The notes under the pieces are model-generated. The model had not been told where the DNA came from and made no database searches. It saw only the letters and a program-made list of their open reading frames with translations. The position numbers were made by a program, and so were the translations under genes. Below, one piece after another: positions 1-13,879 of a stretch of 64,000 nucleotides of DNA (its first letter is position 1; each line of letters begins with the position of its first letter). The DNA lies in assembly GCF_003073045.1 (NCBI RefSeq), contig NC_037591.1, positions 22,787,319 through 22,851,318 on the forward strand, written 5' to 3'. The DNA comes from Pomacea canaliculata (taxonomy: Eukaryota; Mollusca; Gastropoda; Architaenioglossa; Ampullariidae).

Positions 1-2118
1 TTCTTGACTGATCTTTTTTTCTTATTTATTACTCGTTCTCAACATTCAGCTAATTTGTCATCTACATTGTAAAACAAGACATTATATATCGTGTTTATAA
101 TGACAGATTATTTCATAACTCCTTTTTTGTAGATATATACTCTTTGTGTCTGTGTGAGTGAATGAGAGATAGAAAAATGCAACAAGGGTTGAAGAGAGAG
201 GGGATGTATGCTGGCCTCCATTTCAAATCAATGACCACGCCTTTTTACATCATCACGTGCATCTTGCATGTCAGAGAGAGACAGCTGGAGACAGAGGCAC
301 TCCACTTACAGATGTTGCAGGCCGGAGGAAGCGTGGTAGCATCAGCGAGTACAAGCTCCTGCAGCTGTAATGACAAAATCAATGTTGTGTATGACGGATT
401 CATACAGCAGCAGATACAGCAAAGGGACGCGGAGCAAGCTGAGCGTGTCGCACCTCTGCCGCGCAGCTGCCGCACGCCACACGTAGGTTTTATTTTTTAT
501 TTTTTCTTTCTTTCCTGCCGGCATGTTCAGCCTCCCGAACCTCCACCGTCGACCGTCTAACACGCGGCGCCATCGATGTGCACTGCAGCACCTTTCGCAC
601 CCTCCGTCGGCGCATGTAGCGGTGGTTGAACCGCAGGTGCTTTGCTCTTGGCACTGGAGTTGCAGTTGGGGTTTGCACTTACGGGTACATGTGTGGTGAC
701 ATGCATACATTTTCACATGTGTGTGAGGGAATGCGTGTTTGTTGTTTATATGTAAGCGATCATGTATGTGGAGGCTGACATGCACTTTTTTCTCTGTATA
801 TCTGTATGTAGGTATATATATATATGTGTGTGACAGAAGAAAGAGAGGCGAGTGGAAGAGTGTCACACTCATGTCATGTCAGCAAGTGACTTTGTTTATT
901 TATTTATGTTGTGTTTATCTTTGCACTTCGCCACCACCTGTCTCCGAGAACAAGCGATAGGGGTCAACACTGATGTCACTCACGTGGTCAGTTTAAAGAC
1001 AAAATCCAGTTTACAACAATAACTGACAATCATCTGCAGATCGTTGTCTAATCAGCAATTAGCGTGTACAGGTGTTTTGTCCAGGTGTCGCTGATTAGTT
1101 TATGCTGATTGTTGGTCTTCACGCTGGTCGTTACTATTTATACCTGCGTTCGTCCGACAGCAATTAGAGACTAGTTTGAAGAAAGAGACAAAAAGGACAA
1201 TCTAACACCATCTGACATTCTCAACCATCGGCACACAGATGACCGCCCACTCATCTCACGAGAGACAACTCCTGTTTCCGGACAAGACGTGGGCGACGAG
1301 AAGATCGCCGAGTGTGTGGAGAGAAGCAGACGATCATTTGAGCTCTGACTGCTTTACGACCAGCTTCAGATGTGAGGACAGGCAAGCTGCAATAGTTTGG
1401 ACAGAAATAGAAGCTTTGCAACTACCAGGATATTATACCAGCTTCTTCTCCGTCACCTTGGAGATAGGAAATATACAAAAATATTCACAGTACAACATAG
1501 CGTGGCTCTCTGATAAAAAAAATTTCAATTCCAACAGAAATTTATAGAAAGAAGTTTTTAAAGAAGATATGTCTAAGGCATCGTCAGTTCTATTTTAGAT
1601 AGAATATTAATTATTTCTAAAGACAGCTCCTGATCTTCTCTCCACCTCGTCCCCGGATGTGCAGGATTTTGTTTCTTTCACTCGTTTCACCAACTGCTTC
1701 TTCAAAGACATGGACACAGTTCAAACCTATCTTTCATTCTTTCGATATTGAGTTTATGTTTTAAGAGACATTTAACCCAGAGCATCAGGCACCATGTATA
1801 TCTAGTCTATTCAGATTTTACTGTCTTCTTCTATGCAATGATCAGTTCAAAACTGCAACGAACCAAGAAACTTAGTTGAGTGTCTCGTCGATCGAAAGGA
1901 GGATCTTCCAAGAATAGGAAATCCTCTTGTCGTGGATGATTATAAAGAAATATAAAATCAATGGACATATTGATTGTTGATTGATTCAGATAAACAGACG
2001 GCTAATCAGCATTCTGGAACAACTAGCAACTCCAGAGACGTCTTAAAAATAAAAGATGCGATTTGAAGTAAATTATTTACTAAATTATTTAAAGTAAATG
2101 TGTAAAGAAGTAATCATC

Positions 2119-2121
<3 letters not shown>

Positions 2122-2148
<27 letters not shown>
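2122..2148 (+). repeat. Poly-A tract (27 A)
   Basis: This is an uninterrupted run of 27 A. It could be the tail of an old retroposed sequence, but no recognisable body precedes it and no target-site duplication was found. Confidence 0.85.
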
Positions 2149-2149
<1 letters not shown>

Positions 2150-2204
2150 AAGCAAAATAATAATTTGACAAAGACGACGGTTAATGCTCCAGTAGTTCTC
2201 TGGC

Positions 2205-2420
2205 TGAGTGTCTTGTCTTGTGTCTTGCCATTGTCTTGTCCTGGTCTTCAATTTCTTGTCTTGTCCTTATCTTGTCTTTGCTTTGTCGCTGTCGCTTTTT
2301 GTCCTACCCTCTACAGTCTTTGACTTGTCGTCGGCTTGTCCTGTCTTTGTGCTGTCTTGCTTCTTCTTTATCCTGATATTGTCCTGTCCCGTTCTACCGT
2401 TGTCTAATTCTCTTTTTCTC
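2205..2420 (+). repeat. Degenerate TTGTC-type minisatellite
   Basis: Repeated CTTGTC/TTGTCCT words occur throughout at irregular spacing, giving a pyrimidine/G-rich degenerate tandem array. The open frame across it (Ser/Leu/Cys/Phe-rich) is a by-product of the repeat. Confidence 0.6.
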
Positions 2421-3565
2421 CCTTTATCGTATCTTCTCCTTCAATGCCCTTATTATGTCATCTCAGCGCACCTACCCCGGTCGCATTTCGATACCTGATA
2501 AAAAAATTTTTTATAAAAAATATGTGATGATGATGTTCTCAAGGGTAGTCAACAGACCGTCGACAATATGTCGCTTACTCTCGCAGTTTCCCGGACACCG
2601 TGGGCTGTCGGGGTCAGGAGGTCGGCAAGGGAAGGAGATTGAATGGCAGGAGGAGAGGTCAGCCTTAATGACTAAACTGCATTTCAGCGTCTGGCGGACT
2701 GCGGGACGCGTGGCTGGAAACAATTACCGCCGCCTTCGTCAATACTAAAAGACAACGAGAGTTAGGCCCGTAACAGACGGACACAATCTCATTGCACGTT
2801 GGCGACATGGAAGGACGCACAAACACAGTCAACTACAGACGACATGGTCAAGGAAGGATCGAACTCGCAAACACTTCACTTTTGAGTTTTATGCGACGAA
2901 GAATGTAGCTTTTTAATTTCTTTTCTCCTTCTGTCAATTTTCTGATTCTATGCTAAATACTCCCCTCATTCCTTTGCACATGTTCGTGCGAAATCACTTC
3001 CTGCTTTCAGTCCATCCGATTGCGTTTATTCTTTTTTTTCATTCCACGCATTTGTCTATATTTCCTTCTTCTTTCTGTTCATCCGTTGGTTCACATCACA
3101 ATCTTCCTGAATTTTGTTCACATCTACTTCCATATTTCTTTCCTTCTATTCGTCCTCCCATTTGTCAATATTTTTTCACGCACACATACACACGCATGAC
3201 TCAAGTACGCACGCGCAATATTTACACACATGAATACTCCCACACACGTTCTCGCCACTCTCCTGTCTTCTCCAGACAGTCACCACCCACACATGATCCA
3301 AAAATCCGTTGCCTATTAACAAGGGGAGGGTAATTAAGTCCCTCTCCATCACCACCACAATCAGCACCACGTACCATTATCATTTCATTGACTGTCCAAA
3401 GAGCCAATTATCTGCACTCTTAGCAGAAGTTAACTCTGGCCCCCGCCACGGCTATCAAAGTGACCGCCATATTACTGTTTCCGGGAGCCCGTCCCATGAT
3501 GGTCAACCGTTGCCGCCGAGTTACGGCCCATTCGCGCCGCTACGGCACGTGCGGGAGATGGCTTT

Positions 3566-3577
3566 ATGAATATTCAT
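3566..3577. promoter_or_regulatory. Perfect palindrome ATGAATATTCAT (POU MORE-like)
   Basis: A perfect 12-bp palindrome of the form ATGAATATTCAT. This fits the MORE class of sites bound by POU-domain homodimers (consensus roughly ATGNATATNCAT). It lies in a unique, CpG-containing patch. The same 12-mer recurs at 26,812. Function is inferred from the motif only. Confidence 0.3.
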
Positions 3578-6451
3578 ACAGCCACCGGAAACGATTCTCT
3601 TGCAGCTGTTTTGTCATGGCTGTCTGTCCTTCTCCTCGTTTTGCGCAAACATCCCTGTGGAAGGGGCCTGGTGTTTCGCACGCCAGCCACCAGAAGTCCT
3701 CATGCCCAGTCACGGCCGACCTGCGCGGTGCATGATGGGATTGCTAGGTGAACATCACCAACGCGGGGCTACCTTTCTCCTTCTAGGGATGGGAGGATGG
3801 GGGAGGGGATCGGGGATTATCCCCATCCATGTGGTTGTTGTAAAAGGAGGCGTACACGGCTGATGGTCCATCGTCGACAAGACTTCGTTATCCAACATCC
3901 ATCTCAACAATGTATGTCGACTTCTGAGAAAAAAATGTCTGTATATCAACAGCACCAAAAATTAAAAATATATCACTAAAAATATAAATTCACTTATACT
4001 TTTGAACTGTGCATAGATGAACGGTAAGTGTACTGCCGTGTATGATGCTGTACTGATTTATATTTTTATTATTAAATTCTTGTATCAACGCCCACGCTCT
4101 TGCATGCCTCGATTTGTGATACTTCAGAATTAATGGTTCCAAATCTCTAAAAAAAATATCCAGAACAGACAACGAGCTATTAGATGGGGAGAGGGTGGCT
4201 GTCAAGAGTGTTCAAAGAAATGGTGTAAAGACTGTAAAGAGGGAGACTGTAAAAGCTGTTAAGCGCCTACTAAAGTCATCTAAAGTTCTTCTTTCCCAAT
4301 GGTGTGTACTTCCCCACTTCCCGCTTTACACAACAAGGCAGCAAAAGGAACAACTTTCAACATATTCCTGTAAGAATGTTACTGTAACTATTTATAATTA
4401 AATTATGATCTAATTATTATTGATCATTATTAAAACAGTGTCTCAGAAGAGAGAGAGAATCTCGTTCCACCTACGACCTACACAGACTGGAGCAATATAG
4501 AGATACTTCTTTGTTGGGACAACCAGTCAAAGATAGATTAAGGTATTGTCATCTTCCCGTAAGCTGAATGACATGCATAAATACACACATAAACATATCC
4601 ATAGATGTATAGACCGACAGATCAGCCTGGAATATATTTCGACACGAGCGCAGCATAATAATTAACAATAAAAATTCCAATATTTCGTTAGGTTCATGTC
4701 TGAACTCGCCGCCTACACAGTTGTAATATTGCAGCCTCTGTCACTCAGCAATTTTGATAAATTAAGCTCATTAAGGTTAATATTTTCACCTAGCGAGCGA
4801 AATAAATGACAAAGAATCCAACATTCCATGTTCGTTTCGTACAAAGACATCCATACCGAGGTCCAGCTATGACAAGCGGGTAGGCGGACTGTCAGGAAAG
4901 AATCAGTTGCTGAGAGAGACAGGCAAGCAGACAGACAAAGAGGATGGATGTGAGGAGGATAACAGATAAGACAGACGAGAGGACAGGAGAGAGCAGCAAC
5001 GTTTTTCTGAAGCAGCGGTTTGAAAGTGGGTCACAATGGGAAATTTGGGATTTTTTTTCTTGGAACCGTTTTTTTGTGGGGGAGAGGGAGGGCAAGGGGA
5101 GGGCAATGGGAGGAGGAGGAGGCAGCTCTGCAAGGCTGCTTCCTTGGAGTATCCGAAGCTGGCAAATACAGAGAGCGGAGCAATCAATACAATCTGCTTT
5201 TTTGTGAGGGGCGCGGTTGCCGGTGCCGATGGTTTCGGCACAGTCCGTGGGGTCGATGAAGACCAGAACAGAAGAATTTCTGGATTTCTCTCCTTTTCTC
5301 TCCTCCTGGATTTCTCTCCTTCTCCTCACCACACCACTTCCTCGCTGATCAAACCAAATTTCAAGAAGCCGAAATAAGACTTTGGCTTTACTCTTGGGGG
5401 TCAGATTGTGTATGAGCAGCAGACACACAACCGCCCTTCATCTCATTAACTCTCCTCCGCTCTGTCTTTCTCTGTACACACACACACACCGAGGTCTGGC
5501 GTGCTCACTTTCTTCCCCTCTGTCTTTGACTGGCGCCATTCAGCGAGGAGACGCAGTGGGCTGACAGCAATGCCATTGCCATGGCAACGGCAGATGGGCG
5601 GCGGATGCCACGTGCATGGAGTGTAAGACAGGCCAAGACACAAGATCTGATCGAATATGGGAAGACGGTCAGTCAGTCGTCTGCCTTCTGTCTGTCTCTC
5701 TTTTCTCTCTGTCTCTGCCTCTGTCTCGCTCGCTTTCTGTGTCAATCAAATTAAACGAAGGCCAACGTGCTGTCACTCGTTGAAATGTAGGTTTTTTTCA
5801 GTGGTGGCCCGAATCCTCTACCATTTCCTCACCGTCCTCTAGAAGTCTTGATGCCAAATGATTACTGACCGCTACTCTTAGGATCGCCAACCTTTAAACG
5901 TGTCCGACAAGCTAAAAGGCGATAGGCTAAACTCTCATTGCCTTAGACACAGTGAGCCACTTACCATGTCATAGTTCACGGCTAGTAGGCTGGGAGCTGG
6001 TGGTCAGATCATAGTATCAGTGGAGAGATGAATGAATCACACATTGATCAATGACAATGACCAGTGTTCAACTGTGCCACGTGTCAACGCCTCGCGTGAC
6101 GTCATCTTAATTAAAGTCATCTACAGACAGAACGTGTCGGTATTGCACCCTTAATTAGGGCCGTCTTCCTAGCCAATGGCTGGCGTGTCTACTGCACCAC
6201 GTGACCAACACAGCGATCCTTGCAGCTGGATTACGGCCAGCGGACACATCGCGCATGTTATAGGGAGTGGGCGAAGATATACAAGGGAGGAAACTTTAGT
6301 GTAGCCCCACCTCACCCCACCCCACCCATACAAAGACATATCACTTGACGATAGGGTGGTGATTGTCACGTGATTTGGCCATGGTGAATATGTCAATGAA
6401 ATCGTTGCACGGGCTTAAAATGGATAATAGATGAAGATGAGCTTGAATAAG

Positions 6452-6547
<96 letters not shown>

Positions 6548-6549
6548 GG
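6452..6549 (+). repeat. (GACA)n microsatellite, about 24 copies
   Basis: An essentially perfect array of the GACA tetranucleotide. Read on the minus strand it makes a spurious Cys-Leu-Ser-Val repeat peptide. It is not a CRISPR array, as there are no spacers. Confidence 0.97.
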
Positions 6550-7254
6550 TGTTACAATCTCTTCGTGACCCTCACAGAAGATCTGACCTGCAATCTCAGG
6601 AGTCGTAACTGTTACATAGTTCACGAGGAATCAAGGAGTCACAAAAACCGTTAAAACCAATTTGTTTTTTTAAAAAAAGACATTTGATAAAATCTGGAAG
6701 CGAAGGCTACACTGATGTCAGCACAACATTTTTAATGGCCGAAAGCCTTCACAAAGGTCTCACACAATAAGCTGCAGCCTTCTGCAACATCAGCACTGTC
6801 GGGAACAGAAGAAAATGAGAGAAGAAAAAAAAAAGAGGAGAAATTCTCCGAGCAAATTCTGTTGATCTCTGCTCTTAATAAATAATAGATAAAGACGACT
6901 GGAAGAATCCGGAAGTGAGGGGGTTTCACGAGCCAACAACACGGCTACTGATCCGGAAGCTGCCAATGTTGTCGCGCGTTTTTCTCTATTTGTGCGCGAG
7001 CTCCCTCAGCTGAACAAAATTCATCACATGCTGGGCCAAGATTTTTTTCTCTGTGAGTGTGTGTGGGAGGGGAAGAGGTAAGTGGGTGGGAGTATGGCTG
7101 GTGTGGTGGTGGTGGTAGAGAAAGGGAATATCGTCGTAGTCCGACGTCCGTTGTGGATGGTTCACTAAGGTCCTTGCATAAGAATTCTTACTATCTAAAT
7201 GCAGGGACCTGATTCTCTCAACTTCTGCTCTAATAATAATAATCAGTTCTGATT

Positions 7255-7400
7255 TCAGTAATGTAATAATAATAATATAAATAACAACAATAACATTTAT
7301 ACAGAGCCTTTCTCCAGTGTGAGCCAGACTCAGAGGGCGCTGGCATAGCGCGCTTCCCTGTCAGAACACGAGCTCAGTCCAAGGAAGAAAGAAAGACGAG
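7255..7400 (+). mobile_element. Retroelement 3'-tail-like fragment
   Basis: An (AAT)n-like stretch is followed by AACATTTATACAGAGCC and a TCTCCAGTGTGAGCC..CAGAGGGCGC block. This resembles the widespread tails of animal CR1/L2-like LINEs and their SINEs, in which an AAT microsatellite abuts 'tttatatagcgcc...gcgctt'. No coding part remains. The element family cannot be named from this fragment. Confidence 0.4.
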
Positions 7401-9409
7401 GTGGGGCGGTGATGTGACACAGTCAGTTGCTTTTAAAAGAAATGCAGAAAGGAGATAAGTCAGGTGAAGATTAGCGTGAAGAACAGTAGACAGAACAATA
7501 GAAGAGTGTCATCATCAATTCATCATCATCATCATTTCGCAGTTAGCGAAAGGGAGATGGTCCCAATCAAAGTCAAGGGACTGTAGATTCAAATATATCG
7601 TTTGTTGTTCAAAAGGTTTTGGTGGACGACATGGCATTGGCAAAAATGGACTTCACGATACGCTGACTTGTAAAATGCATGCACCTGCATTAGGATCATG
7701 TTTGCTTCTAATAGAAATCCCCCGTCAAGCCGCTGCTAACAGCAATGCACTTCTTCTCAACATCCCTGACGAGCAGGTCTGACGTGGCACCATCACTTAC
7801 ATCGATTCCGTTTAACCGTGTCGCTTCTGATGACAGGACAAGCACTCGTGGCCACTCGGTGCAGGGTTAAAGATTTTATGTAACCATTTCGATCTCACAT
7901 TTTAACCATCCAGACCTTTTGTCCACTGTAAATTTTCATCAGGGTGGCCATGAAGTTCTATAACCTCAAATCAGGAACTCAAAGCCGCTTTAATTGTCCG
8001 ATGCAAGGCCATCGAGTGTTGGACCAGTCTCCAGCTTCCAAGGTCTGCAAAAGGATTAACATTGAAAAAAAAAGTCCTCGTCATCAGTATCATGGTTGTT
8101 GCCCTCGTTATTGCCGTCGTTGTGTGTGGTGATCTGCCACCAGACACCGCCGAGGGTTGAATCGATTGTGTCTTCAGGCTGTGCAGGTGCGGTGCCGACT
8201 CCATCACGACTGGTGAACTACTGCAGCTGTATTGATAAGCATCCCCGGCATCTTAACTTCGCCTCCTGTCTCTCACAACCGCCGCGTTCCTCCGCTCGCT
8301 CCATTTCTTCTGTGACAAAGAGTTCTGATCGTTTCTACTTCACAGCTGCTCGCTTTTTCAATTCTCTCTTAACTGAGCGAGAAGGGGAGGTTATCCTTGA
8401 AGAGCGCGTGCAAGATTGGCATCGACGATTCTGAATGATGGCAACTCGGATGTCTAGGCTTGTGACCGAGTTTAGGGTAGTTTATGATTTTGATGCTAGT
8501 GGATCACTTTTACAAGAACGAGAACGGAAGGAAGGACAGTCTAACTTATAACTCACGGGTGTAACTGCAATATGAGAGGAGTAGTCTCACGTATTACTTC
8601 ATTGCTTAGACTGCCATGGCGGGGTGGGGACGAAGACATCCCGTGACATCTACAGTAATCCACAAGAGAGTTGTAAGAAAGACTGTAAATTCTGCAGTTT
8701 ATAGACAGACCTTTGGACTATTGGTCTAAACAACGGAGGAAAAAAAAAAAGAAAAGAAAAATAACCATGATGAAAATGATTGCGAAAGCACAAGCCTTAA
8801 TCTTTTCCAATTTTCGTCTGGCTTATTTCTCTTTCTTTTGATTTCCAACCTCGTGCCCTGGCCTTCACCCCCTTCCGTTCCACAACAATCTTTTTTGTAA
8901 TCCCCACCACGTCTAAGCTGACGGTATTTGGACATTTAATTTTCCAGAGCGAGCAAACTTTTTCGAGACATGTCATCAGCCGTCAAATGTGGCTTCCCTA
9001 TCCAGGACCTCAAAGATGATGAGTCGCAGCTTCCCAGAGGCGCAAACGAGGAAAACAATTAGACTGAAAGCTCTTGTGATCCCGGAAATGATCAGCCATA
9101 TTGCAACCGTCACAAAACAACACAAGGCCAATGTGGAGAGCAAGGATGCTGTAAGACATGATTTAGGAAAAGAAGTTTGGACAAAGGTAAATGCCGGCGG
9201 TGAATCGAATGTAGTCCGTGTGTGTCATCAGCGTTCAGAAGGTGGAGAGTGGTTGTAGACAGGTATCACAGTCTTCTGTGAGGGTAGAAAGGTACCTTCC
9301 CCAATCACCTCGCCTCCTATCTCCTGCAAATAGGAGCTGGTAAGGCCTCATCACACCATGCGACACAGTCACGGCTTGGTCGGCCTTTGATGGTATCAGT
9401 ACCGGAAGT

Positions 9410-10290
9410 TGCATCGAGAAAGGACACAACATTGCTAAGCAGATCTCCAACCTGAGAGTAATAGCCGACAGGCTCTCGACCATGTCTTCACAGACTTTAA
9501 GAAGGCATTTGACACATTATGGCAAAAACATGGAAATACAACATCAACACCAACTTCATCAAATTAGAAAACATCTACCTGACCAAATCACCAATACTAT
9601 CATCTTTAATGGCAGTAAAGGCGACTAATTCAGAACAATGATCGGAATTCTTTATATTGTCCCCTACATTGTGCAACATCTCCTTAAGGAAATCATGGAA
9701 GATGAATAGAGAACACGAAGGTTTAGTCAACACTAGAGGCAGACAATCAACTGGCAGTTGTGTAGCTGAGATAGATGAGTTATCTGACAAAGAGCACGAG
9801 CTGACTGATCTTGTTCACAGTCTTGAAAAAATGAACACTGCTTCGAAAAGAAGACAATGCAAAAAAAGACTGAGCTGACAGACAATGGCACTAACAGTAT
9901 CAAGCACAGACATCAGAGTGGATGGCGCGAAGCTAGGGAGAGTCTACAGTTTCAAATGATTGCGATTAATTGCCTCAGGCTCAAAGTTCAAAGCCCGAGA
10001 TGCTCTGCAGAACAGAGTAGACAACAACAGGGTCCACCAGTCTGAAATGCAACCACAATGACATCTCCCTCTTCTCCAGAATCACGCTGATGAATTCTCT
10101 GGTCATCTCCATATTCCTCTATGCATGTAAGACTTGCACCTTGACAGCAGACTTGCAAAAGAGAAAATAGTCATGGAGATGAAGGTACTGCAGAACAGAT
10201 CCTTTGATGATTTACCAGTGAGTAAATACAAAAGAGAATTAGTCCATGAAGCAAAAAATATCTCCCGTCCACTCCGATAAGACTTAAGTG
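9410..10290 (+). pseudogene. Decayed non-LTR retrotransposon reverse transcriptase
   Basis: Scattered over several frames are collinear pieces of an endonuclease/reverse-transcriptase polyprotein. They are an 'IAKQISNLRVIAD' block at about 9435-9470, then 'DHVFTDFKKAFDTLW' (RT domain 2a/2 block, about 9478-9525), 'LEKMNTASKR' (about 9824-9852), and 'LVISIFLYACKTCTLTADLQ' (about 10,098-10,160). The last matches the post-RT segment of RTE/jockey-like elements abundant in molluscs. Many stops and frameshifts separate the blocks, and the catalytic F/YADD segment is not recognisable. The element is dead. The adjacent GA-rich tract at about 10,315-10,370 may mark its end. Confidence 0.8.
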
Positions 10291-10384
10291 GTATGAGCGA
10301 ATCTCGAAATTATCAGGAGAGAGAGAGAGAGAAAAGAGAGAGAAGAGAGAGAAAGAAAAGATGCTTTCAAAGGCGAAGAAGTTT

Positions 10385-10460
10385 CCAGACGCAGGACACG
10401 AACCTACTGTCCTCAGTGCAGCAAGGTGCTGTAGTGCAACCCGGACACCCGACCATGCAA
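10385..10460 (-). mobile_element. Possible tRNA-derived SINE fragment
   Basis: On the minus strand a B-box-like GGTTCGTGTCC is preceded by CACTACAGCACC..CACTGAGGACAGTA. This is the arrangement seen in tRNA-derived SINE heads. The A box is poor and no cloverleaf folds convincingly, so it is not called as a tRNA gene. Confidence 0.35.
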
Positions 10461-10683
10461 CATGTACCCGGTCACGGGAAGGTGGAACATAATTTCGATT
10501 CTGGAAAAGACACGGCCACCCGTGTTGTGTAATTGGTTGACATCATGTCTTGCGATTGGCTGATGTGCTAATGCAGTCATGTCATGTCATGTCATGGCTA
10601 GTGTGCCTGTACAGTCAGTTGATGTCCGTGTACACGTAAAACTGAGGTCTACACATTTTTGCTGCCTTGTAAATAGTCGATGT

Positions 10684-10684
10684 C

Positions 10685-10737
<53 letters not shown>

Positions 10738-10746
10738 ACAACAACA
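10684..10746 (+). repeat. (CAA)n microsatellite
   Basis: About 20 nearly uninterrupted CAA copies followed by A-rich sequence. The minus-strand poly-Cys frame over it is an artefact. Confidence 0.95.
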
Positions 10747-13700
10747 AAAAATAAATAAAAACCAAAACAGCCGCCAGCGCGGAGATTGTGTACAGCAGTT
10801 AATACTCTCAGTAAGTTAATTTTCTCCAAAGGATTACTGTTCAAAAACAGGCTTACAAGCTTTTTACTCAGTTTCACATTTACAATCATCCGCTGTAAGA
10901 ACATTCTTATATTTACTAAGTCTCAAGATAAGTAAGACAATTAAACCCAGCCTCCAGTTACTGATCTACTGATATGGACAAGTTGCTAAAGTGTACAAGT
11001 ATCTTGTTTCTCGCCATGGTAACAATATCGGTATTTTGTGGTGTGCAAAGCCAGAGTTAGAGATAACCCCTCCTCTACCTGCTCAGATTCTCTCCCCAAC
11101 CCCATCATGAGCGGAGAGGGGTGGATGTACGTCACTCTGCACAAAATGATGGTATCCACCCCCATCTCTCCATCCACCCCTTACCGTGCTGGCGACCGTT
11201 TAGAAATAACCGACAGTGTGTGTGCGTTGAAACGGTTCCTCGGCACTGCCTGGGTTTGGGGTGTCTCGGGGGAGAGAGGAGGAGTGCGGTCCTCGCGCGG
11301 TGCCGGGGAAAAATCGAAAGCGTTTGTGACCCGAGCTTGTAGCTTGTAGCTTGTTACCATTCGCTGGCGCTCTTGACGCGCTCCCTTCTACCCCGACCCC
11401 ACCTCACCCCGCTTCCCCTACCCATCCACCCCACTCTCCTGTCTCTCTCTCGATGGCTGGCTCTCCCACGCAGACGGTCGGCAGTGTTGAGACTAAGTTC
11501 TTCATCTCTCTTAGTCCCCACCCCCTTACCCAACGCTGTCCCCACCCCACCCGTACCCATCCCTGCTTCATCGACTATCTCGCCTATTTCTATTGTCTCC
11601 ACACGATTGCCAAACACTCTTCTAAGCCCACGCTCCTCCCGTTGGTCACCATCCATCCTCCCACCAATCTCTCTCTCTCACAGACACACGGACACAAACA
11701 GGGACACATACACACAGAGAACACGGACACACACACACAGAGATACACGGACACACACACACACAGGGCCTTAGCTTCGGTTCCGATAGCTACAAGGCCT
11801 CAGCTCTTCACTATCACTTTCAACTAATCGACAAATTCAATAGATGAGGGCGAAAGGGCGGGGAGAGGGAGGGAAGGAAGGGTGTAGGGAGGGGAGGGGA
11901 GAGCAGCAGTCAGCCCCCTCACCGTTCCACTGGCTGCACGCCCCTTGCGACAAGCAGCGCGCCAGCAGCTCGCATCCTCCGACAGACACGGACTACCCGT
12001 CCTCGTCCTTTGCTGGGTGGGTAGGAGGAGGAGGGGTGGGGATGGAATTGAGAGGAAGATGATGATCAGAGACTAACGAAAAGATGAAAAGAACTAGTTT
12101 GTGAGCATGATACACTGTGTTTCTTTCTCACCCTTCTCCAGTTCTCTCTCCTTCATTCCCCTCCTCCAGTCTCTCTCTTTGTCTCGCTGTCGTCGACTGA
12201 TGCATGTCTGTAATGTGGTTTTGCGAGGTGCACGGAGCGACTGAGGACTTAGTGGAGGGAGATAGCGATGGTGAGCCGAGAATGTGAAACACAAAGTGCA
12301 AGACTCTCACTTCGATTTTCCTTCCAACACTGCGGCACCTGGTGCAGTACTACAAAGCTGTCGGGAGGGGAATGGGGGGAGGTGTGAGAGGGGAAAGGAG
12401 GAGGTCACAGAGGGAGTGAATGACAGTTCAACATTGCAGCAGCTGGTGCACCGTGCTGGAATACGTCGATGAAGACCGTCGACACTGTATGGAAGTGTGT
12501 GTGTGTGTGTTCGTATGTGGTGTGTTTGTGTGTGTGCTCGCATGCTGTGTGTGTTTGTACATGTGTGTGTGTGTGCATGTGTATGTTTGTGCGTGTGTGT
12601 GAAACTGTCAAGCGCACAACAGCTTGTCATCCTCACAATAAAACAGCACATCAACCTAGGACCAGCCTGATAGCCTCCATTAAAAAATTCGCCAGCTCCA
12701 ACATCGCCATACACAGATAGCCCACGAGGGACGCACCGTCACCCTGTTTGGGGTTGAATGACTTGGAGTTTGGAAAATCGGTGTTTCCGTAAACTGACCC
12801 CTCCTGTGAAAGAAAAAGTTGTTAAAGGCTGCCACCCGCAACGGCTGATTCTACATTTAAAATCACTTTCCATGTAGTAAACGAGAAGCCGTCAGACTCT
12901 CCGTCTGTAGCCGCCATCGTCAGAGCCAAAGACTTTGGTACAGACCAGTGCCTGGTGGGTGCAGCAGAACAATTCCTTCACTGATGGCATCCTTTCTCTC
13001 TCTCTCCATCCCTCACACACACACACATACACGCAGCATAGAGGCTGCAGGTCCGCTGGGAGGCGTGCGACAGGAGCAGCAGTCAGATGGAGACGTTGGA
13101 CGGTCGAGGCAGTGGGAGACAATCGGCTCGGGTTCGACGCCGTCCGTCGAGCATTAAAAAAATAAAAACAGTGGAGGACAAGTCAGTACCTTGCTCCATT
13201 TCTTGCATGGTTTTAGATCGGTTGTCCAAATTAAAAGTCCTCTCTATCCTCAAAAGGAAAACTACATGTCATTTTGCAGGTTTGTTTATAGTAATTTTTA
13301 TTTCTGTTGCTGGGTTGTTTTGTTGTTGTTGTTGCACAATGTGAAGGTTTTCTATGTCGAGGCTCTTTATTTAAACTCAATATTTCTCCAACGTTCTTTT
13401 TGAAATAGGACGAAAACTAATTAAGCGAGATGAATAGAATCAAGAAAAAAGCGTCATTCGCTTCATGCAGCAGGTGACAAGATGTCGGAGGGAAGGAGGA
13501 TCAGAATCTGACAGTTGAGTCATTCAGGCAAGGGCTGGCTGGCAGGGGCTACTCACAAAAACTGACTGGCAAGGAATCTGAGGTTAAGACGTGCAGTACC
13601 GGGGACATTTGGCTTTCCCGACCCTGGGCAGTACATGCAGGTGGTGCCATAGAAAGATTAAGTTACCTAAACAATATCTCCACCGACTAGAAGAAATCTT

Positions 13701-13850
13701 TGGAAGCATATTCTAGCACGCACAGAAAAAGAAAATGAACACAAATTACTAAAGATTTTTGAAAAGTCTTAAATCTGGATGTAAATGAAGTTCAAGAGTT
13801 TAGTGAAGTAGGCTGACCGAGTAATTTGTTGCAAGTTGATGGAGCTTGGT
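10747..13850. other. Simple-repeat-rich non-coding region
   Basis: No gene is seen. The interval carries CA/ACAC tracts at about 11,680-11,765, a long TG-rich tract at about 12,495-12,605, CT and GA-rich patches and shorter CA runs near 13,010-13,035. Open frames here are His/Thr- or Cys/Val-rich because of the dinucleotide repeats. None shows domains or supported splice junctions. Confidence 0.6.
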
Positions 13851-13879
13851 GAGATAGGGACCTCTGTCCATAGTCTTTC

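Larger units (their letters stand above)
1..9400. other. Non-coding region, no gene recognised
   Basis: No reading frame here shows a recognisable domain or a believable exon chain. The longer open frames, such as the minus-strand ones near 342-872 and 4892-5428, are low complexity. Visible structure is limited to microsatellites, a retroelement 3'-tail-like piece near 7.26 kb and short palindromes, including a perfect TGACGTCA at 6097-6104. Moderately CpG-rich unique patches occur around 3390-3720 and 6060-6260 and could be regulatory, but nothing shows it directly. Confidence 0.6.

Noticed and set aside
342..872. 176-codon minus-strand open frame
   Set aside because: Built on CA/TA-rich sequence with many overlapping frames. 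No motif or splice context.
4892..5428. 178-codon minus-strand open frame
   Set aside because: Low-complexity Ser/Leu/Pro sequence from GA-rich DNA. Overlapping frames are equally open and no family is recognised.
6452..6549. Regular array considered as CRISPR-like
   Set aside because: Uninterrupted 4-bp microsatellite in a eukaryotic genome, with no spacers.
12307..12714. 135-codon minus-strand frame rich in His-Thr
   Set aside because: It is the translation of the TG microsatellite on the other strand.
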